From assembly GCA_913060675.1 (NCBI GenBank), contig CAJXUS010000010.1:1-64000 (forward strand): DNA of 64,000 bases, in the 5' to 3' direction. Source of the DNA: an uncultured Rhodospirillales bacterium. Lineage in GTDB: Bacteria > Pseudomonadota > Alphaproteobacteria > Kiloniellales > Kiloniellaceae. The translations under genes and the position numbers were made by a program. Under the pieces are notes generated by a model. It made no database searches and was not told where the DNA came from. It was given only the letters and a program-made list of their open reading frames with translations. Below are positions 49,220-58,450 of the stretch, piece after piece. Numbering within the stretch: the first letter of the stretch is position 1; every line of letters begins with the position of its first letter.

Positions 49220-49915
49220 TCAATGTTTTTCGTACTGAGCATTACCGAAATAATTCTCCCGCATCTCATCGGTAATAGGTCCCGTTACCCGTTTATCTTC
49301 AAGTACCTGAAGACCTCGTTTTACAGCAGGACGCGCAGAAATATCTTCAAACCAGCGGTTAACGTTTGGATAATTGGTCATATCGACCCCCTTACGATCA
49401 GGATTTCTGATCCAGGGGAAAGTTGCCATATCTGCAATGGTATAGTCGTCTCCTGCGAGATATTTACTTTCGGCTAGACGACGGTCCAACACCCCGTACA
49501 AACGGTTGGCTTCGTTTGTATAGCGTTCAATGCCATATTCAATTTTCTCTGGCGCATACATCCGAAAGTGATGTGCTTGCCCCAACATCGGCCCCACACC
49601 GCCCATTTGGAACATTAGCCATTTCATGACCTCATATCTTCCTCTTGAATTTGCAGGCATAAATTTACCCGTTTTTTCTGCGAGATAGAAAAGAATGGCA
49701 CCGGATTCAAACAAACTAATTGGATCTCCGTCAGGCCCGTCAGGATCAACAAGAGCTGGCATTTTATTATTTGGACTGATCTTTAAGAACTCTGGTTCAA
49801 ACTGATCACCAGCACCAATATCTATCGGATGCACATGGTAGTTCAGCCCAAGTTCTTCGAGCATGATATGGACCTTATGCCCATTAGGTGTCGCCCAAGT
49901 ATAAAGATCTAACAT
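49220..49915 (-). CDS. Glutathione S-transferase (YfcG/YghU-like)
   Basis: 231 residues. LYTWATPNGHKVHIMLEELG, KISPNNKMPALVDPDGP and LFESGAILFYLAEKTGKFMP (thioredoxin-fold half), then WLMFQMGGVGPMLGQAHHF and DYTIADMATFPWI in the helical half. The TPNGHK start is that of disulfide-bond reductase GSTs such as YfcG. Confidence 0.88.
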   Translation of the reverse strand: MLDLYTWATPNGHKVHIMLEELGLNYHVHPIDIGAGDQFEPEFLKISPNNKMPALVDPDGPDGDPISLFESGAILFYLAEKTGKFMPANSRGRYEVMKWLMFQMGGVGPMLGQAHHFRMYAPEKIEYGIERYTNEANRLYGVLDRRLAESKYLAGDDYTIADMATFPWIRNPDRKGVDMTNYPNVNRWFEDISARPAVKRGLQVLEDKRVTGPITDEMRENYFGNAQYEKH

Positions 49916-50175
49916 GTTGCCTCTTTCAAATATTGAAAAATCATAACCACTCTGACAGGTTTTTGATCAGAAGGATGTTGCTCTAATTGACTTAAGAAGC
50001 AGGAACGATAATCGCAACCCGTGTTCACATAATATTAACGCCAATGACTATCGCTCCCATATTTCTATTCATTTATTTTTACGAAAGTATGGTAAACTTA
50101 ATTAAACCGGAAGAGTAGCGGTGCGGTTATTTTTAAAGTGTGCCCTAAAAGTACATGGAAAACTTGGAGGTTATA

Positions 50176-50931
50176 ATGCACCTTACCCGCCGTGAATTAA
50201 TGACATCCCTTGTCGCCTTGACCTGTACAACACAGATTACCCCCGGTTTCGCGTCCGAGAAACAACAAAATAAGCGCTCAGACCAGGATCGTGATGGTAA
50301 CGATCTTGGGGATAATTGGAGTAACCCAGGCTTTATTAGGTTGCGTACAATTACCACACTTATTCAGATTAATAATCTCATTATGATAACCGCTTTTGCT
50401 ATCTATTTTGTGCGATTTCTTAGCCTTGGACATCGCTTAAAACGGTACAATGAAAACAGGGTGACGATCCCCAAATCCGTACCCCTATTCGGAAGCCTTT
50501 TCAAAGAATCTTACGAACCAGATGATTTTGCTTCCAGCAAAAAAATCGGCATTGCATACACTTATGACAATTCTCTTATTCTCGACCTTGTTCCCAATCG
50601 CCCCCAAACAGGAGAAGATCATCACTCGGATCTGGACCTCAATACAATTCTCACTGATCTGGGTAATTTAATTACGCCTGTCGGAGATAATTTTGCCATC
50701 AAAATAGGGACAAAGACTTATTCAAGCGAACGCTTGGACCTACTGAACGACGACTTTAGTTACCGGGTACCAACCATGGAAATCAAGGCATTATCCGGGG
50801 ACAAACATCCCCTTGCATCACTTCATAAAATCCCTCTCATATCGAGCCTATTCAATAATAGAGTGGGTGAGGTGTACGATGCGAAAAATCTACTCGTGCT
50901 ACTGCGCCCTTCAATCGTTGCAGATAATTAA
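50176..50931 (+). CDS. Exported protein with secretin-like C-terminal motif
   Basis: 251 residues from ATG 50176 (GGAGG 5 nt upstream). Twin-Arg-like start MHLTRRELMTSLVALTC and a second hydrophobic helix (LIMITAFAIYFVRFLSLG). IPKSVPLFGSLFKESY and, near the end, HKIPLISSLFNNR then NLLVLLRPSIV echo the closing beta strands of GspD/PilQ secretins (IP.LG.LF ... LLV.LTP.IV). Too short to be a full secretin and lacks N domains. Role unknown. Confidence 0.5.
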   Translation: MHLTRRELMTSLVALTCTTQITPGFASEKQQNKRSDQDRDGNDLGDNWSNPGFIRLRTITTLIQINNLIMITAFAIYFVRFLSLGHRLKRYNENRVTIPKSVPLFGSLFKESYEPDDFASSKKIGIAYTYDNSLILDLVPNRPQTGEDHHSDLDLNTILTDLGNLITPVGDNFAIKIGTKTYSSERLDLLNDDFSYRVPTMEIKALSGDKHPLASLHKIPLISSLFNNRVGEVYDAKNLLVLLRPSIVADN

Positions 50932-50970
50932 AGGCCATAAAAAAACCGTACAATTTAAATTATGCGAATC

Positions 50971-51294
50971 TCAAGCACGCCCCGATTGAGCCCCATCCAC
51001 AAATAGTCTATCGCCTTGCTCGTCAATAATCTGACGGCCTTTCCGTAAAGAAAAGTCCACAGCCTCTTCACGTGAAGGAAAGGTGTCTGCCCTCAGATAG
51101 AAACGTTCCATATCGCTGTCATCTTCCTTCTCTGCGACCTTCACAATATAGCCGGAAAGACGCCATTGACCGTTATCCACTTTTCCAGGCTCTACACGAA
51201 TTTCAAAGCCCTTGTAAAAGACAGGCTCTTCCGGCAGCGGAGCATCAGGTTCCATTGATTTTGAACCACCAAACAGTTTTGAAAAGAAGGACAT
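50971..51294 (-). CDS. HlyU-family protein
   Basis: 107 residues from ATG 51294 (MSFFSKLFGGSKSMEPDAP). VFYKGFEIRVEPGKVDNGQW, LSGYIVKVAEKED and RFYLRADTFPSREEAVDFSL match the HlyU family of small putative transcription activators found in alphaproteobacteria. Confidence 0.85.
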   Translation of the reverse strand: MSFFSKLFGGSKSMEPDAPLPEEPVFYKGFEIRVEPGKVDNGQWRLSGYIVKVAEKEDDSDMERFYLRADTFPSREEAVDFSLRKGRQIIDEQGDRLFVDGAQSGRA

Positions 51295-51461
51295 ATTATT
51301 TCCATTTGAAATGTAACTTATTATAGAGCTTATACCGGAAACGTAACTTATATCAAAAACGAAGTAGCCTATCATCCACAGGGACCGTACTTCAAAATTA
51401 ACGTTTTATTACGCTATTTTATATAGTTTTAAGATAATAATACCCAAAATAAAAAGTAACA

Positions 51462-51950
51462 ATGGTGTCGAAATATAAATACGAAGTACTCGATTATTAT
51501 CCGATAACAAGCGAAGCTGACCTTGATGGAGAGAGCAACCGTGCCCTTCTCAAATGGTGGCTATCATTCTCTCCTCTGGTACCAAAAAAAACTGACTTTG
51601 ATATTATTGATCACCTAATATTGGCCCCGGACATATTTCTCGTCGAACGAAAAAGCAAAACCACTTTTGAGTTCAAACTTCATGGAGAAACTGCCAATAA
51701 TATTTTTGACGATAGTACGGGAAAAATAATTAGAACCAATGGTCCTACAAATACGGATCAAGCGCGTGAAGAAGTAAGATTGGCACATTATTATAACGAA
51801 ATCATTGAAAATCCAGTTTGTATGAAAAACGTTGGCAACCTTTTCCTTGTTGAGAAACACTACAAGAAGTTCGAGTCAATTGATTGCCCACTTGTTGATA
51901 GCGCATCAAACGTGACCCACATTATTGGAACGATTACGGCTCTGGAATGA
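51462..51950 (+). CDS. PAS-like (PAS_5) protein
   Basis: 162 residues. ALLKWWLSFSPLVPKKTDFD, IDHLILAPDIFLVERKSKTT and FEFKLHGETANNIFDDSTGK follow the PAS_5 pattern common in Rhodospirillales proteins of unknown signal. Single domain, no output module. Confidence 0.75.
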   Translation: MVSKYKYEVLDYYPITSEADLDGESNRALLKWWLSFSPLVPKKTDFDIIDHLILAPDIFLVERKSKTTFEFKLHGETANNIFDDSTGKIIRTNGPTNTDQAREEVRLAHYYNEIIENPVCMKNVGNLFLVEKHYKKFESIDCPLVDSASNVTHIIGTITALE

Positions 51951-51998
51951 TCCTAGAGCGTATCGACAAGCTATTATTTCTTTAGTATTTTCTCACAA

Positions 51999-52024
51999 AA
52001 AAGGGAGCCAAACGGCCCCCTTTT
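51999..52024. terminator. Bidirectional terminator between the PAS gene and gatB
   Basis: AAAAGGG-A-GCC (51999-52009), loop AAAC, GGC-C-CCCTTTT (52014-52024), one mismatch. Serves both converging genes. Confidence 0.8.
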
Positions 52025-52055
52025 CACATTATACTTTGATATCAACCCTTTGATA

Positions 52056-53510
52056 TCAGCCGGCCAGCTTTTTCTTAAGAAGCTGGTTGACCATACCCGG
52101 GTTCGCTTTTCCGCCCGTAGCTTTCATCGTTTGACCGACAAACCAACCAATCAGTTTTTCATTACCGCCTCTAAAGGCTTCTACCTGACTAGGATTGGCC
52201 GCCATAATCTCATCAATCGCGGCTTCAATTGGACCGGTATCAGAAATCTGCTTGAGGCCTTTTTCTTCAACAATGGTATCAGCGTCTTTACTGGTTTCCC
52301 ACATTGCTTCGAAAACTTCCTTAGCCGTACGACCAGAAATCGTATTGTCCTTAATCAAGGCAATCAGGCCCCCAAGCTGCTTTGCAGAAACGGGCGTTTC
52401 AGCCAAGGTCAAACCACTTTTATTCAAAGCGCCAAAGAAATCTCCTGTGACCCAGTTAGCGGCCACTTTGGGATCGCCACCCTTAGTAACTTCTTCGTAA
52501 AAATCAGCACGGTCCCTATCAATGACAAGTATACCAGCGTCGTAGGACGAAAGACCAAAGTCCTTAATAAAGCGCTCTTTCTTCTCATCCGGTAGTTCTG
52601 GAATAGAGGCTTTGATTTCCTCAACCCATTTTGGATCAAGCACCAATGGCAGTAAATCAGGATCAGGGAAGTAACGATAATCGTGTGCTTCTTCCTTACT
52701 GCGCAAAGAACGTGTTGACCCATTGCTCGGATCAAACTGACGGGTTTCCTGAACAATCTCGCCACCATCTTCAAGGACTTTCACCTGTCGTTTGGCTTCA
52801 AACTCGACTGCTTGCATAACGTAACGGATAGAGTTGACGTTTTTGGTTTCCGTACGAGTACCGAGCTCGTCACCAGGCTTACGCACTGATACGTTGACAT
52901 CTGCACGCATGGAGCCTTCGTCCATGTTGCCATCGCAGGTGCCGAGATAGCGGAGGATTGAGCGCATCTTACGCAGATATGCACCGGCCTCTTCCGGAGA
53001 ACGAAGATCTGGATCTGAAACAACTTCCATCAACGCAACACCGGTACGGTTCAAATCGATATAGGACTGTGTTGGGTGCTGATCATGAATTGACTTACCA
53101 GCATCTTGTTCCAAGTGCATACGTTCAATACCGACAACACGCGTTTCCCCGCCTTCGAGATCAAGGGTAAGGTTTCCTTTACCCACGATTGGCTCAAGAA
53201 ACTGAGAAATCTGATAGCCTTGCGGTAAATCGGCATAAAAATAATTTTTACGCTCGAAAACAGACTTCAGATTGATCTGAGCACGAAGTCCCAAGCCGGT
53301 ACGAATACCCTGTTCAACAACTTGCTTGTTGAGAACAGGCAACATGCCAGGCATTGCAGCATCAACCAACGAAACTTGGTCGTTTGGATCTGCACCAAAT
53401 TTCGTAGATGCCCCAGAAAAGAGCTTTGATTTTGAAATAACCTGAGCGTGGACTTCAAGCCCGATGACAACTTCCCACTCGCCGGTGTTCCCTTTAACAC
53501 GATAACTCAT
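52056..53510 (-). CDS. gatB: Asp/Glu-tRNA amidotransferase subunit B
   Basis: 484 residues. [75 protein letters not shown] and a C-terminal YqeY-like domain ending [15 protein letters not shown]. Converts Glu-tRNA(Gln) and Asp-tRNA(Asn) with GatA and GatC. Last gene of gatCAB. Confidence 0.97.
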   Translation of the reverse strand: MSYRVKGNTGEWEVVIGLEVHAQVISKSKLFSGASTKFGADPNDQVSLVDAAMPGMLPVLNKQVVEQGIRTGLGLRAQINLKSVFERKNYFYADLPQGYQISQFLEPIVGKGNLTLDLEGGETRVVGIERMHLEQDAGKSIHDQHPTQSYIDLNRTGVALMEVVSDPDLRSPEEAGAYLRKMRSILRYLGTCDGNMDEGSMRADVNVSVRKPGDELGTRTETKNVNSIRYVMQAVEFEAKRQVKVLEDGGEIVQETRQFDPSNGSTRSLRSKEEAHDYRYFPDPDLLPLVLDPKWVEEIKASIPELPDEKKERFIKDFGLSSYDAGILVIDRDRADFYEEVTKGGDPKVAANWVTGDFFGALNKSGLTLAETPVSAKQLGGLIALIKDNTISGRTAKEVFEAMWETSKDADTIVEEKGLKQISDTGPIEAAIDEIMAANPSQVEAFRGGNEKLIGWFVGQTMKATGGKANPGMVNQLLKKKLAG

Positions 53511-53511
53511 A

Positions 53512-54993
53512 TTACTTACCTCCCGCCATTAGCTGCGGAAGTGCAGAGAAACCTGCTGCTTCTTCCATCACACCAGCGACTTTCAGAACTGTCTCTTCAT
53601 CAAATGCTTTACCGAGAAGCTGTAAACCGAGTGGTGTCCCTTCATTGGATAAGCCAGTCGGAATGGAAATCCCCGGTAACCCAGCCAAGCTTGCAGGAAC
53701 TGTAAAGACATCGTTCAGGTACATGGCAATAGGATCATCCATCTTCTCACCAATTCCGAACGCCGGGCTTGGTGCAGTTGGTGTGAGGATCACATCGACG
53801 GTTTCATATGCTTTTTTGAAATCATTGGCGATTAGTGTACGTACGCGGCGCGCCTTATTATAAAAGGCATCATAATAGCCCGCAGATAAAACATACGTTC
53901 CAATAAGAATACGTCGTTTAACTTCGTCACCAAAGCCTTCAGCACGTGTTCTTTCATACATGTCATCTAGGCTTTCGCCATCAACACGAAGACCATAACG
54001 GACACCGTCATAACGTGCGAGATTAGATGAGCATTCAGCAGGGGCAATGATGTAATAAGCAGGCAACGCGTACTTTGTATGCGGAAGGCTGATCTCTACG
54101 GGTTCAGCACCAGCTGCTTTTACCCATTCGATACCGCGTTCCCAAGCCTGGTCAATTTCAGCGGGAGTTCCATCAATTCGATACTCTTTAGGAATACCAA
54201 CTTTCAAACCACGGATATCACCAGTGAGAGCTTTTTGATAAGAAGGAACGCCGATATTTACAGAAGTCGAATCTTTCTCATCATAACTAGCCATTGCTTC
54301 GAGCATAATTGCAGCATCGCGAACAGATCTCGTCATAGGACCGGCCTGATCGAGAGAAGAAGCAAAGGCGACAACTCCCCAACGTGAACAGCGACCATAA
54401 GTTGGCTTCAACCCGACGATGCCAGAAAATGCCGCAGGCTGACGGATCGAACCACCAGTATCAGTTCCTGTTGCCGCCATCGCCGCACGTGCAGCAACTG
54501 TTGCCGCAGAGCCACCGGAAGATCCACCTGGTGTTAACGGGGCGGTACTGCCTTCGCGCTGCCAAGGGTTGATCACATTACCGAAATAGGACGTGATGTT
54601 TGCTGAGCCCATCGCAAACTGATCGAGGTTGGATTTACCAAGCATAACCGCACCAGCGTTCCAGAGATTACCTGAAACTGTTGATTCGTAAGTTGGTACA
54701 AAACCCTCAAGAATGTGTGATGCAGCAGTTGTCTGGGTCCCTTTTGTACAAAAGAGATCCTTCATTGCGATCGGAATCCCCTCCATGATGCCAACTTCTC
54801 CAGCGGCGCGACGCTTATCAGACGCATCAGCCATGTCGAGGGCGATTTCAGGGGTTTCAACGATATAGGCATTGAGTTCGCGGGTTTCTTCCATCGCGTT
54901 GACGTGAGCTTGGGTCAATTCGCGTGCGGTAAAGTCACCCTTATTCATGCCATCAAGGGCATCAGAAATATTAAGATGTGTGAGGTTACTCAT
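53512..54993 (-). CDS. gatA: Asp/Glu-tRNA amidotransferase subunit A
   Basis: 493 residues. Amidase signature with catalytic Lys in [13 protein letters not shown], Ser in [20 protein letters not shown] and the second Ser in [20 protein letters not shown]. Releases ammonia from glutamine for GatB. One base separates its stop from the gatB start; the gatC stop overlaps its start. Confidence 0.97.
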   Translation of the reverse strand: MSNLTHLNISDALDGMNKGDFTARELTQAHVNAMEETRELNAYIVETPEIALDMADASDKRRAAGEVGIMEGIPIAMKDLFCTKGTQTTAASHILEGFVPTYESTVSGNLWNAGAVMLGKSNLDQFAMGSANITSYFGNVINPWQREGSTAPLTPGGSSGGSAATVAARAAMAATGTDTGGSIRQPAAFSGIVGLKPTYGRCSRWGVVAFASSLDQAGPMTRSVRDAAIMLEAMASYDEKDSTSVNIGVPSYQKALTGDIRGLKVGIPKEYRIDGTPAEIDQAWERGIEWVKAAGAEPVEISLPHTKYALPAYYIIAPAECSSNLARYDGVRYGLRVDGESLDDMYERTRAEGFGDEVKRRILIGTYVLSAGYYDAFYNKARRVRTLIANDFKKAYETVDVILTPTAPSPAFGIGEKMDDPIAMYLNDVFTVPASLAGLPGISIPTGLSNEGTPLGLQLLGKAFDEETVLKVAGVMEEAAGFSALPQLMAGGK

Positions 54994-55280
54994 TATTCGA
55001 TCACCTTGGGAACAGCAAAGAAACCATGGGCAGATTCAGGTGCATTTTTTGTCACCTGATCAACATAATGCCCGTCATTAACTACGTCTTCACGTAGAGG
55101 CTGGGTCATTGAGACAACGGATGTCATAGGCTCAACACCCTCAGTATCTAATTCTGAGAGTTGTTCAATCCAGCCAAGGATCTGATTGAGTTCACCTGAC
55201 AGTGCTTCTTGTTGCTCTTCATCAACCCGGATGCGTGCCAATTTGGCAATCTTCGCGACCGTTTTTTTGTCGACAGACAT
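54993..55280 (-). CDS. gatC: Asp/Glu-tRNA amidotransferase subunit C
   Basis: 95 residues from ATG 55280 ([20 protein letters not shown]). [20 protein letters not shown] and [20 protein letters not shown] are typical. Stabilises the GatAB complex. Confidence 0.95.
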   Translation of the reverse strand: MSVDKKTVAKIAKLARIRVDEEQQEALSGELNQILGWIEQLSELDTEGVEPMTSVVSMTQPLREDVVNDGHYVDQVTKNAPESAHGFFAVPKVIE

Positions 55281-55544
55281 ACTGCGTTCCAATCTTCTAT
55301 GAATATCGAAAGTACACACGTACTAATTTCGTGCGGAAAGTAGCATCCAGTCGCCTAGGCTGCAACGCCCGCTACAGGCATTTTTGTACTGAGAAACATC
55401 TTTTTTTAAGGAAGAAACAGAGATTAGAAATTTATTCCAATAATTTCTTCAAGAAAATGAGAGTATTTGTGTTTTTCTACGGTGTTTTTCTACGGTGTTT
55501 TTCAGGGCGGTTTTACGCGGGGAGAATTTTAATCGAAACAAATG

Positions 55545-55973
55545 TTATTTAGGAACCTTTACGGGTCGAACACTTGGACATCGGATTATGAAAAAAGCGA
55601 CGCAGGATAGGCTTATCCCAACAATAATAAGGCCCCATAACGGCAAAACACCCTTATAAGCGATTAATGCTAGGCTGGCGCTCATCATAGTAATAGCGAG
55701 AATCTTGGCCTTCTTCGGGATAACATGAAACCGATCCCAATCTTGGACCATCGGCCCGAGGTACTTATGCGTATAAAGCCAATTATGAAAACGTATTGAG
55801 GAATGGGAAAAAGCCCAAAGAGCGACTAACAAAAAAGGAGTCGTTGGCAACAAAGGTAAAACAATGCCAAGTACCCCGAGAAGAATGCATGTCCACCCCA
55901 GCACGATCAAACATAATCGGCGAAAACCCGTTTTACCAACCTTTGTTTGCCCTGTGAACTCCGGTTGAGACAT
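55545..55973 (-). CDS. DUF454 (YbaN-like) membrane protein
   Basis: 142 residues with three or four helices. GWTCILLGVLGIVLPLLPTT, PFLLVALWAFSHSSIRFHNW and IPKKAKILAITMMSASLALI are the DUF454 pattern. Function unknown. Confidence 0.87.
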   Translation of the reverse strand: MSQPEFTGQTKVGKTGFRRLCLIVLGWTCILLGVLGIVLPLLPTTPFLLVALWAFSHSSIRFHNWLYTHKYLGPMVQDWDRFHVIPKKAKILAITMMSASLALIAYKGVLPLWGLIIVGISLSCVAFFIIRCPSVRPVKVPK

Positions 55974-56178
55974 AACGAGTAAGCATCCATAAATTTTGAC
56001 AAAGAAATTAATATCACAAAAGTAAGGACAACACTTACCCCACCAATGAGTACCGAACTTACGTTGCTATTGTAAAAATTCAAGAGACAAGATGTCACCC
56101 CATTCAATTTGTCCAATCGACCTTAAGCGGCAAGCTGTAAAATCTCAATAACGGAAAGAAAGTTTGAGACCTTTGTCT

Positions 56179-56889
56179 CTAGTAAAAGCCAGAAAGAGGA
56201 CTTACCCCGAGTAAAATAGGGTGGAGATATATCGCCACTGCAAAAAGCATAAGCCCTACAAATAAGGAATAGCCATCCTTTAACGTTGGTCGACAATTCC
56301 CCCCAAGAAACAATCCCACAAAGGGTATATTCGATGTTCCCTTGGAGAGATCTTTCCAAACCTCGGTACCGAGAATACGCTTTTTACGGCGATCAACAAT
56401 AAGCATCCCAGCAAGCGATAAAACCAACAAGCCGCCAAAAAAGAGAACTTCTGCCAAACTTCCATTGGCAAACAAATGCGCACCTGCCCAGAGAGCAAAA
56501 CCCCAAAGTGCAGGGTGTCGAACGATGCCAACAAACCCTTGCCGGGTTTTATCAAATCCATGACTGGGTCCAATGGAAAGAGGATTAGATCTCAAAAATC
56601 CAGCCATAAAAACGATTGTTGCCAATGGCATGACATGTGCGGTTGTTCGAGCCGCCCAAGCTTCATAAGGCCAGATTTCCACATAAGGTGCTGCCCAGAC
56701 TTCCCTTATCAGCCAAACCAAAACGGCGAGAGAGACAATAGAGTAGCTGAAATAATACCCCCTCTTGCCGAGAACAGAGATCAGGTATCCCTTCACGCTT
56801 TGCATTGGAGGTATGGAATGTAATATCAAAAACACGACAAATGCTGCGATTAGATTGCCAAAACCACCAAACATATTAATTTCCGCCAT
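56179..56889 (-). CDS. NnrU-family membrane protein
   Basis: 236 residues, six or so helices. FLILHSIPPMQSVKGYLISV at the start and GFVGIVRHPALWGFALWAGA with the conserved RHP. NnrU proteins are linked to nitrogen-oxide metabolism in denitrifiers; the role here is not testable by context. Confidence 0.87.
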   Translation of the reverse strand: MAEINMFGGFGNLIAAFVVFLILHSIPPMQSVKGYLISVLGKRGYYFSYSIVSLAVLVWLIREVWAAPYVEIWPYEAWAARTTAHVMPLATIVFMAGFLRSNPLSIGPSHGFDKTRQGFVGIVRHPALWGFALWAGAHLFANGSLAEVLFFGGLLVLSLAGMLIVDRRKKRILGTEVWKDLSKGTSNIPFVGLFLGGNCRPTLKDGYSLFVGLMLFAVAIYLHPILLGVSPLSGFY

Positions 56890-57060
56890 ATTCAGCTAAA
56901 GTAGTTACAAAGGATTTTATGACAATCAAAACGGCACCTTGCCAGATGACAGACTGTCGCGCATGATCTCGCACCTTCGTCACATATCCTTAGCGGTTAC
57001 AAACCGTTTGTAGGTTTTAAAAGCAGTAAACCTTGAATTAAAGTAGTTAGCGAGCACAAA

Positions 57061-57543
57061 GTGCAAGATCTCAATATACATGACTTCCCCGATCTTCTTG
57101 ATCGCAATCAACGTCTTATTGGGCTTGATCCTGGAACAAAAACCATTGGAATGGCTGTATCAGATAGAAATTTCACTGTCGCCTCTCCTATCGGCACGAT
57201 CAAAAGAACCAAATTCAAGAAAGATGCTGAAGAACTAAAAGCGATCTGCCTGGACAAAAATATCGGCGGCATCGTAATGGGCCTTCCTGTAAACATGGAT
57301 GGTACTGAGGGACCACGCTGTCAATCTGTACGCACTCTTGCAGAAAATATTCAAACAATAGCCGGATTAGACCTGCCAATCGCCTTTTGGGATGAGCGGA
57401 TGTCAACGTCTGCGGTCGAACGGTTTCTAATCGGTGAAGCAGATATGACACGTAAAAGAAGGGCTGAAGTCGTCGATAAGGCTGCAGCGGCCTACATACT
57501 CCAAGGCGCATTGGATGCAATTCAGCGGCAGCTAAACTTGTAA
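57061..57543 (+). CDS. ruvX: Holliday junction resolvase-like RuvX/YqgF
   Basis: 160 residues from GTG 57061. RNase H-fold signature LIGLDPGTKTIGMAVSDRNF, GGIVMGLPVNMDGTEGPRC and FWDERMSTSAVERFL. Involved in rRNA maturation and possibly junction resolution. gatCAB and pyrB nearby are usual alphaproteobacterial neighbours. Confidence 0.93.
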   Translation: MQDLNIHDFPDLLDRNQRLIGLDPGTKTIGMAVSDRNFTVASPIGTIKRTKFKKDAEELKAICLDKNIGGIVMGLPVNMDGTEGPRCQSVRTLAENIQTIAGLDLPIAFWDERMSTSAVERFLIGEADMTRKRRAEVVDKAAAAYILQGALDAIQRQLNL

Positions 57544-57876
57544 CCTCGTTACTCAATTAATTAGTAATATTCAAAATAATCACACCTGCCATTCCTCAAA
57601 AGCACATGAGGAAATAATCCAAACCATATCCCTCCCAATGGCAACATTAAATTACAAGCACACCACCAGGTTGCGCAACTTCACAACATTCAGCTTTTGT
57701 ACACAGAACAAATTCGCTCTGTTCTCTTGATTTTCAAGTCCGAATAATCATTTTCTGTATTGCCCTGCGTATTTATACGAATGTTTACATTCCCCTTTAC
57801 CGTGTAAACATTCACACAATAGATAACGACAATTATGTCAAAATACCGCATGCAAGACAGCTAAGGAAACACGACT
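57544..57876. other. 333-bp intergenic stretch
   Basis: AT-rich. AGAACA (57705-57710) and TGTTCT (57720-57725) are inverted repeats, a possible operator. No ORF or RNA recognised. Confidence 0.4.
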
Positions 57877-58095
57877 ATGTTTAGCCTGGAAACCGGCAGC
57901 ATAATTGGTATAGCCCTATTAATTATTGATCTATGGGCAATCACCAAAATTTTTCATAGTAACGAAGGGATTGCTGTAAGGGTCTTATGGATTATCACTG
58001 TCGCCTTGATACCTTTTTTCGGTTTTACCTTTTGGTATTTTATAGGCCCTCGAAAAGAGAAAATCGACAAAGAACAATTACATACTTCCCTATAA
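57877..58095 (+). CDS. PLDc_N mini-protein 1
   Basis: 72 residues, two hydrophobic helices. IDLWAITKIFHSNEGIAVRV then FFGFTFWYFIGPRK is the cardiolipin-synthase N-terminal (PLDc_N) motif without the catalytic PLD domains. Paralogue of the gene 110 nt downstream. Confidence 0.75.
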   Translation: MFSLETGSIIGIALLIIDLWAITKIFHSNEGIAVRVLWIITVALIPFFGFTFWYFIGPRKEKIDKEQLHTSL

Positions 58096-58206
58096 TTCAT
58101 CATCCCTATCCGTAATCATACCAATACACAGCCTCTTCAAGCTCCTGTATCCTTTAATCAACTTGTTACACAGGATTTATTTATTGAGTTGAGAAGGGAT
58201 CTAAAA

Positions 58207-58386
58207 ATGTTTGGTTTAGAAATCGGGGGAATTTTTGGGCTGCTTATCCTCATCGCGGATGTTTGGGCGATTATTAAAATTTTTCAAAGCAATGCAACAA
58301 CAGGATCCAAAGTACTTTGGATTGTCATTATATTACTCTTACCTATCATTGGTTTAATACTTTGGTATCTGATGGGGCCTAAATAG
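58207..58386 (+). CDS. PLDc_N mini-protein 2
   Basis: 59 residues from ATG 58207. ADVWAIIKIFQSNATTGSKV and LPIIGLILWYLMGPK repeat the plan of the upstream paralogue (MF.LE.G, D.WAI.KIF.SN, W...GP). Tandem duplication. Function unknown. Confidence 0.7.
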   Translation: MFGLEIGGIFGLLILIADVWAIIKIFQSNATTGSKVLWIVIILLLPIIGLILWYLMGPK

Positions 58387-58450
58387 CCCACTTATACAGA
58401 AAAAATTATCGAGTAATGTTGCCAGAAATGCCAGATAACACCACATAACG

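Noticed and set aside
55907..56116. Minus-strand 69-codon frame overlapping the DUF454 gene start
   Set aside because: Overlaps a known family gene in another frame and has no support of its own.
57705..57725. SOS box before the PLDc_N genes
   Set aside because: AGAACA and TGTTCT are inverted with 9 nt between, whereas the alphaproteobacterial LexA site is a direct GTTC repeat with 7 nt between.
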